This document shows, piece after piece, positions 62,075 to 64,000 of a stretch of DNA of 64,000 nucleotides (its first letter is position 1; each line of letters begins with the position of its first letter). This stretch comes from Chrysogorgia sp. JL179-B06 (taxonomy: Eukaryota > Cnidaria > Anthozoa > Scleralcyonacea > Chrysogorgiidae): positions 935,001 through 999,000 of the forward strand of contig JAYKKM010000081.1 in NCBI GenBank assembly GCA_035772405.1, in the 5' to 3' direction. The position numbers and the translations under genes are program-made. Under the pieces are notes generated by a model. It did no database searches, was not told where the DNA came from, and was given only the letters and a program-made list of their open reading frames with translations.

Positions 62075-63277
62075 TTAAGGTAGCGTCCTGGTTTCCAGCC
62101 TGCAAAACACACACAGTTTTTTGTTTTCCGCGTTGTCCACTTGGGTTATGGAAAATTGCTTCTTACATCTCTGACACTAAAAAGAAAGAGATACAAACTG
62201 ATTAAGATTAAGCTACATGTTAATCTTTTCAGTTTTGACTAATATACTGTACATAAAACTAATCAAGAGAACTTGACTCAGGGACACATGAGGTGAGTTC
62301 CCTTTCTGGAATGAGAGGGAAATGTTGGAGATCAATTTCAGTATGGATAATTAAAACTTTAAACAAAACCTAAGGATCGTATTGCGAAGGAACAGAGGAA
62401 AGACGCTATTTATTCCATTCCATGCAATGACAGTGATCGGGAGTACATCGGTTAGACTTAACGTCAGTTTCGTACGCGTTTAAAAGAACACCAAAAGGCT
62501 GTTTTCTTTTCAAAAAGGAAAATTCTGTTTTGTCGGAACACGCGTGTGTAACCAACCTTGAGATTGCGTGGGAAAATTCCAAAATTATTACCACTAAGCC
62601 GCGGCGTATCAATAGCGTCCTGCACGCCCCATTGAATCGCGATGACGGTGGTTTATTACCAGAAGCTTATTTGCATCTTGTTAATAGATAACGTCATCAT
62701 CGGTTCTATGAGGGTATAAATAGGGATCCTAACTTTACAACGATCATCCCTGATGAAGACACTAGATTGGAGTGTCGAAACGTTGGGTCATGGACAGTAA
62801 CTTTTAAGTTACGTTCAAAAAACTTTTTAAAGCCAGAGTAGCGTCAAACTATGTTTAATACTGAGTGTTAAAAAAACTTTAATACTCAAACTATTTTCGC
62901 ATCGTGCTCTTTTCTTTAAAGCCTATTTTTTCTCAAGTCTTTAAACAGTTCTTCTAAGAACTCATCTCTTTTTCTCTTCCTTTGCTCCAACATTATGCCA
63001 TTGTTAGTTTTTGGTAAATGTGTTTTTTTCAAAGCTATACCTCAATTATTCTCAATCCCATATTCTTCTTGTGTTCCAAGACCACTGGTAACTCATCTAG
63101 ATTTTCGATATTCCAGAGGCGGATTGTTTTGTCCTTAAAGGAAATGAATTTAAGCTAAGAGAGAAATAAGAGAGTACCTGCAGTAACCTGTTTGTCTACA
63201 ACACCAACCTGAGAACAAGATAGAACCAACTTTCCATCTCTACTAAATTGAGCATCTTTTACCCATCCATTGTGGCC
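62075..63277 (-). CDS. WDR88: WD40-repeat protein, WDR88-like, C-terminal three exons (partial)
   Basis: Exons in transcript order: 63209-63277, 63041-63133, 62075-62176, all phase 0, 88 codons including the stop. The first two encode most of one WD40 repeat: GHNGWVKDAQFSRDGKLVLS, CSQ, then DKTIRLWNIENLDELPVVL. The last exon, behind a TCTCTTTCTTTTTAG acceptor, encodes CQRCKKQFSI...LCVFCRLETRTLP and a stop, a C-x2-C / C-x2-C tail. From memory, human WDR88 ends similarly (a CxRC...F.I segment, then CVFCRxxTRxLP), so I assign it there. The 5' exons lie beyond 64000. The function of WDR88 is poorly known. It converges with FAAP24, stops 172 bp apart, so the 3' UTRs may overlap. Confidence 0.75.
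62340..62850 (+). pseudogene. Penelope-like element, GIY-YIG endonuclease remnant and tail
   Basis: AIYSIPCNDSDREYIG (62405-62452) is the GIY-YIG signature as seen in Penelope endonuclease domains. RTRLKEHQKAVF, frameshifts and stops follow, then a tail with GATGAAGACACTAGATTGGA, GTGTCGAAACGTTGGGTC. The reverse transcriptase is missing. It sits in the last intron of the WDR88-like gene, opposite in orientation. Bases 62885-63000 beyond it carry the inverted KRKRDEFLEEL segment shared with 40149. Confidence 0.8.
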
Positions 63278-64000
63278 CTTGAGAAAGACAAGAGAAACTC
63301 ACGTCTTGAATGAATTTGTCAAATAGTTTCAGAAAGTTTGTCTGAGGAGCTATGCTTTAAACTTGAGAAAGATTGAAAAAAAAACTTGACAATTTCACAA
63401 AGTAGTGAAGGTTTCAGAAACACAGTAAACAGAATAAAATTTGGGATAGATATTTTTTATCTCTCTCTCTTAATAGTTATATCGCACGTATGTTAGATTA
63501 ATGGGGTTTCGGTTTAGCGATTGGTGCTTGGAGTTTGATCAGGGGGGTGGCTAGCGCTGTTCCTGATCCAACCACCATCAACCTGCACCATTCACATCAG
63601 TTGGGGGAACTGATGGAGTAATTCGAGGCATATAGAGGGGATGTGTGGTGGGTCGCCAGAAAAAAAACTTCGCTTTGTTCATGCGGTGTTCGACTGAGTA
63701 ATGAAGTCTTATCGAAACGTGAGCCACGTTCTTCTTGCGCAGGCTGTCAACAAAATTGTCATGTTTCCTCGGGGGTATATTATACTACATAGTCATAGGT
63801 CATACTTTCGTTATTCGATCGGCATTGTGAGCTACTGTATGTGTCCCTCTTTATCTCACGGTCATGTTACATCTCATTTCTTGCTACTTGATCAGCCCTC
63901 GTCTTTGCCAATTGCTGGCGCATAGAGGTTGTAATGAACACACACATATACATCTGCAGTTTCGTGCCACTATAGCGTTTCCGATTACCGCACTCTCCTT
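63278..64000. other. Right edge, no further exon recognised
   Basis: It should be intron or upstream sequence of the WDR88-like gene. I see no WD40 repeat on the minus strand. A short CATCAGTTGGGGGAACTGATG palindrome-like motif lies near 63595-63616. Confidence 0.4.

Overview
This window is animal genomic DNA: AT-rich and dense in repeats, with short exons, GT-AG introns and several genes recognisable by family. The repeats (non-autonomous DNA transposons, tRNA-derived SINEs, Penelope-like and LINE fragments, palindromes) and the gene set suit an invertebrate. I favour a cnidarian, probably an anthozoan, but that placement is inference. No CRISPR, operon, prophage or bacterial feature is present.

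I reconstructed five protein genes by joining exons in frame at splice sites. (1) 6641-23904, + strand: a TENT4 (PAPD5/PAPD7) non-canonical poly(A) polymerase, ten exons, 633 aa. (2) 34371-32405, - strand: a Scratch-family zinc-finger repressor, two exons, 540 aa. It has an N-terminal SNAG motif, five C-terminal zinc fingers and an in-frame coding minisatellite between them. (3) 58258-38937, - strand: CTNNBL1, a spliceosome-associated armadillo-like protein, seventeen exons, 557 aa. (4) 58448-61902, + strand: FAAP24, a Fanconi-anaemia ERCC4-like/HhH protein, six exons, 213 aa. (5) 63277-62075, - strand: the last three exons of a WD40 protein whose C-terminal zinc-knuckle tail matches WDR88; its 5' part lies beyond the window. 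Exon phases and lengths agree in every reconstructed gene.

Layout: 1-6.6 kb holds only nested MITEs, minisatellites and a Penelope tail. TENT4 fills 6.6-23.9 kb, with introns full of MITEs and a hAT pseudogene. The 24-32.4 kb stretch is a repeat field of nested hAT, piggyBac-like and foldback elements. SCRT is at 32.4-34.4 kb. The 34.4-38.9 kb stretch is gene-free and contains a 15-bp minisatellite with about 35 TGACGTTT motifs. CTNNBL1 runs from 38.9 to 58.3 kb and shares a 189-bp divergent promoter with FAAP24. FAAP24 and the WDR88-like gene then converge tail to tail, 172 bp apart.

The genes do not form one pathway: they cover RNA tailing, transcriptional repression, splicing and DNA repair. 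The strongest points for a second look are the coding minisatellite in Scratch, the CTNNBL1/FAAP24 promoter, the FAAP24-WDR88 adjacency (both on human 19q13.11, from memory), and a set of hairpins whose arms differ but whose loops are all CG-rich. I found no clearly undescribed biochemical system.
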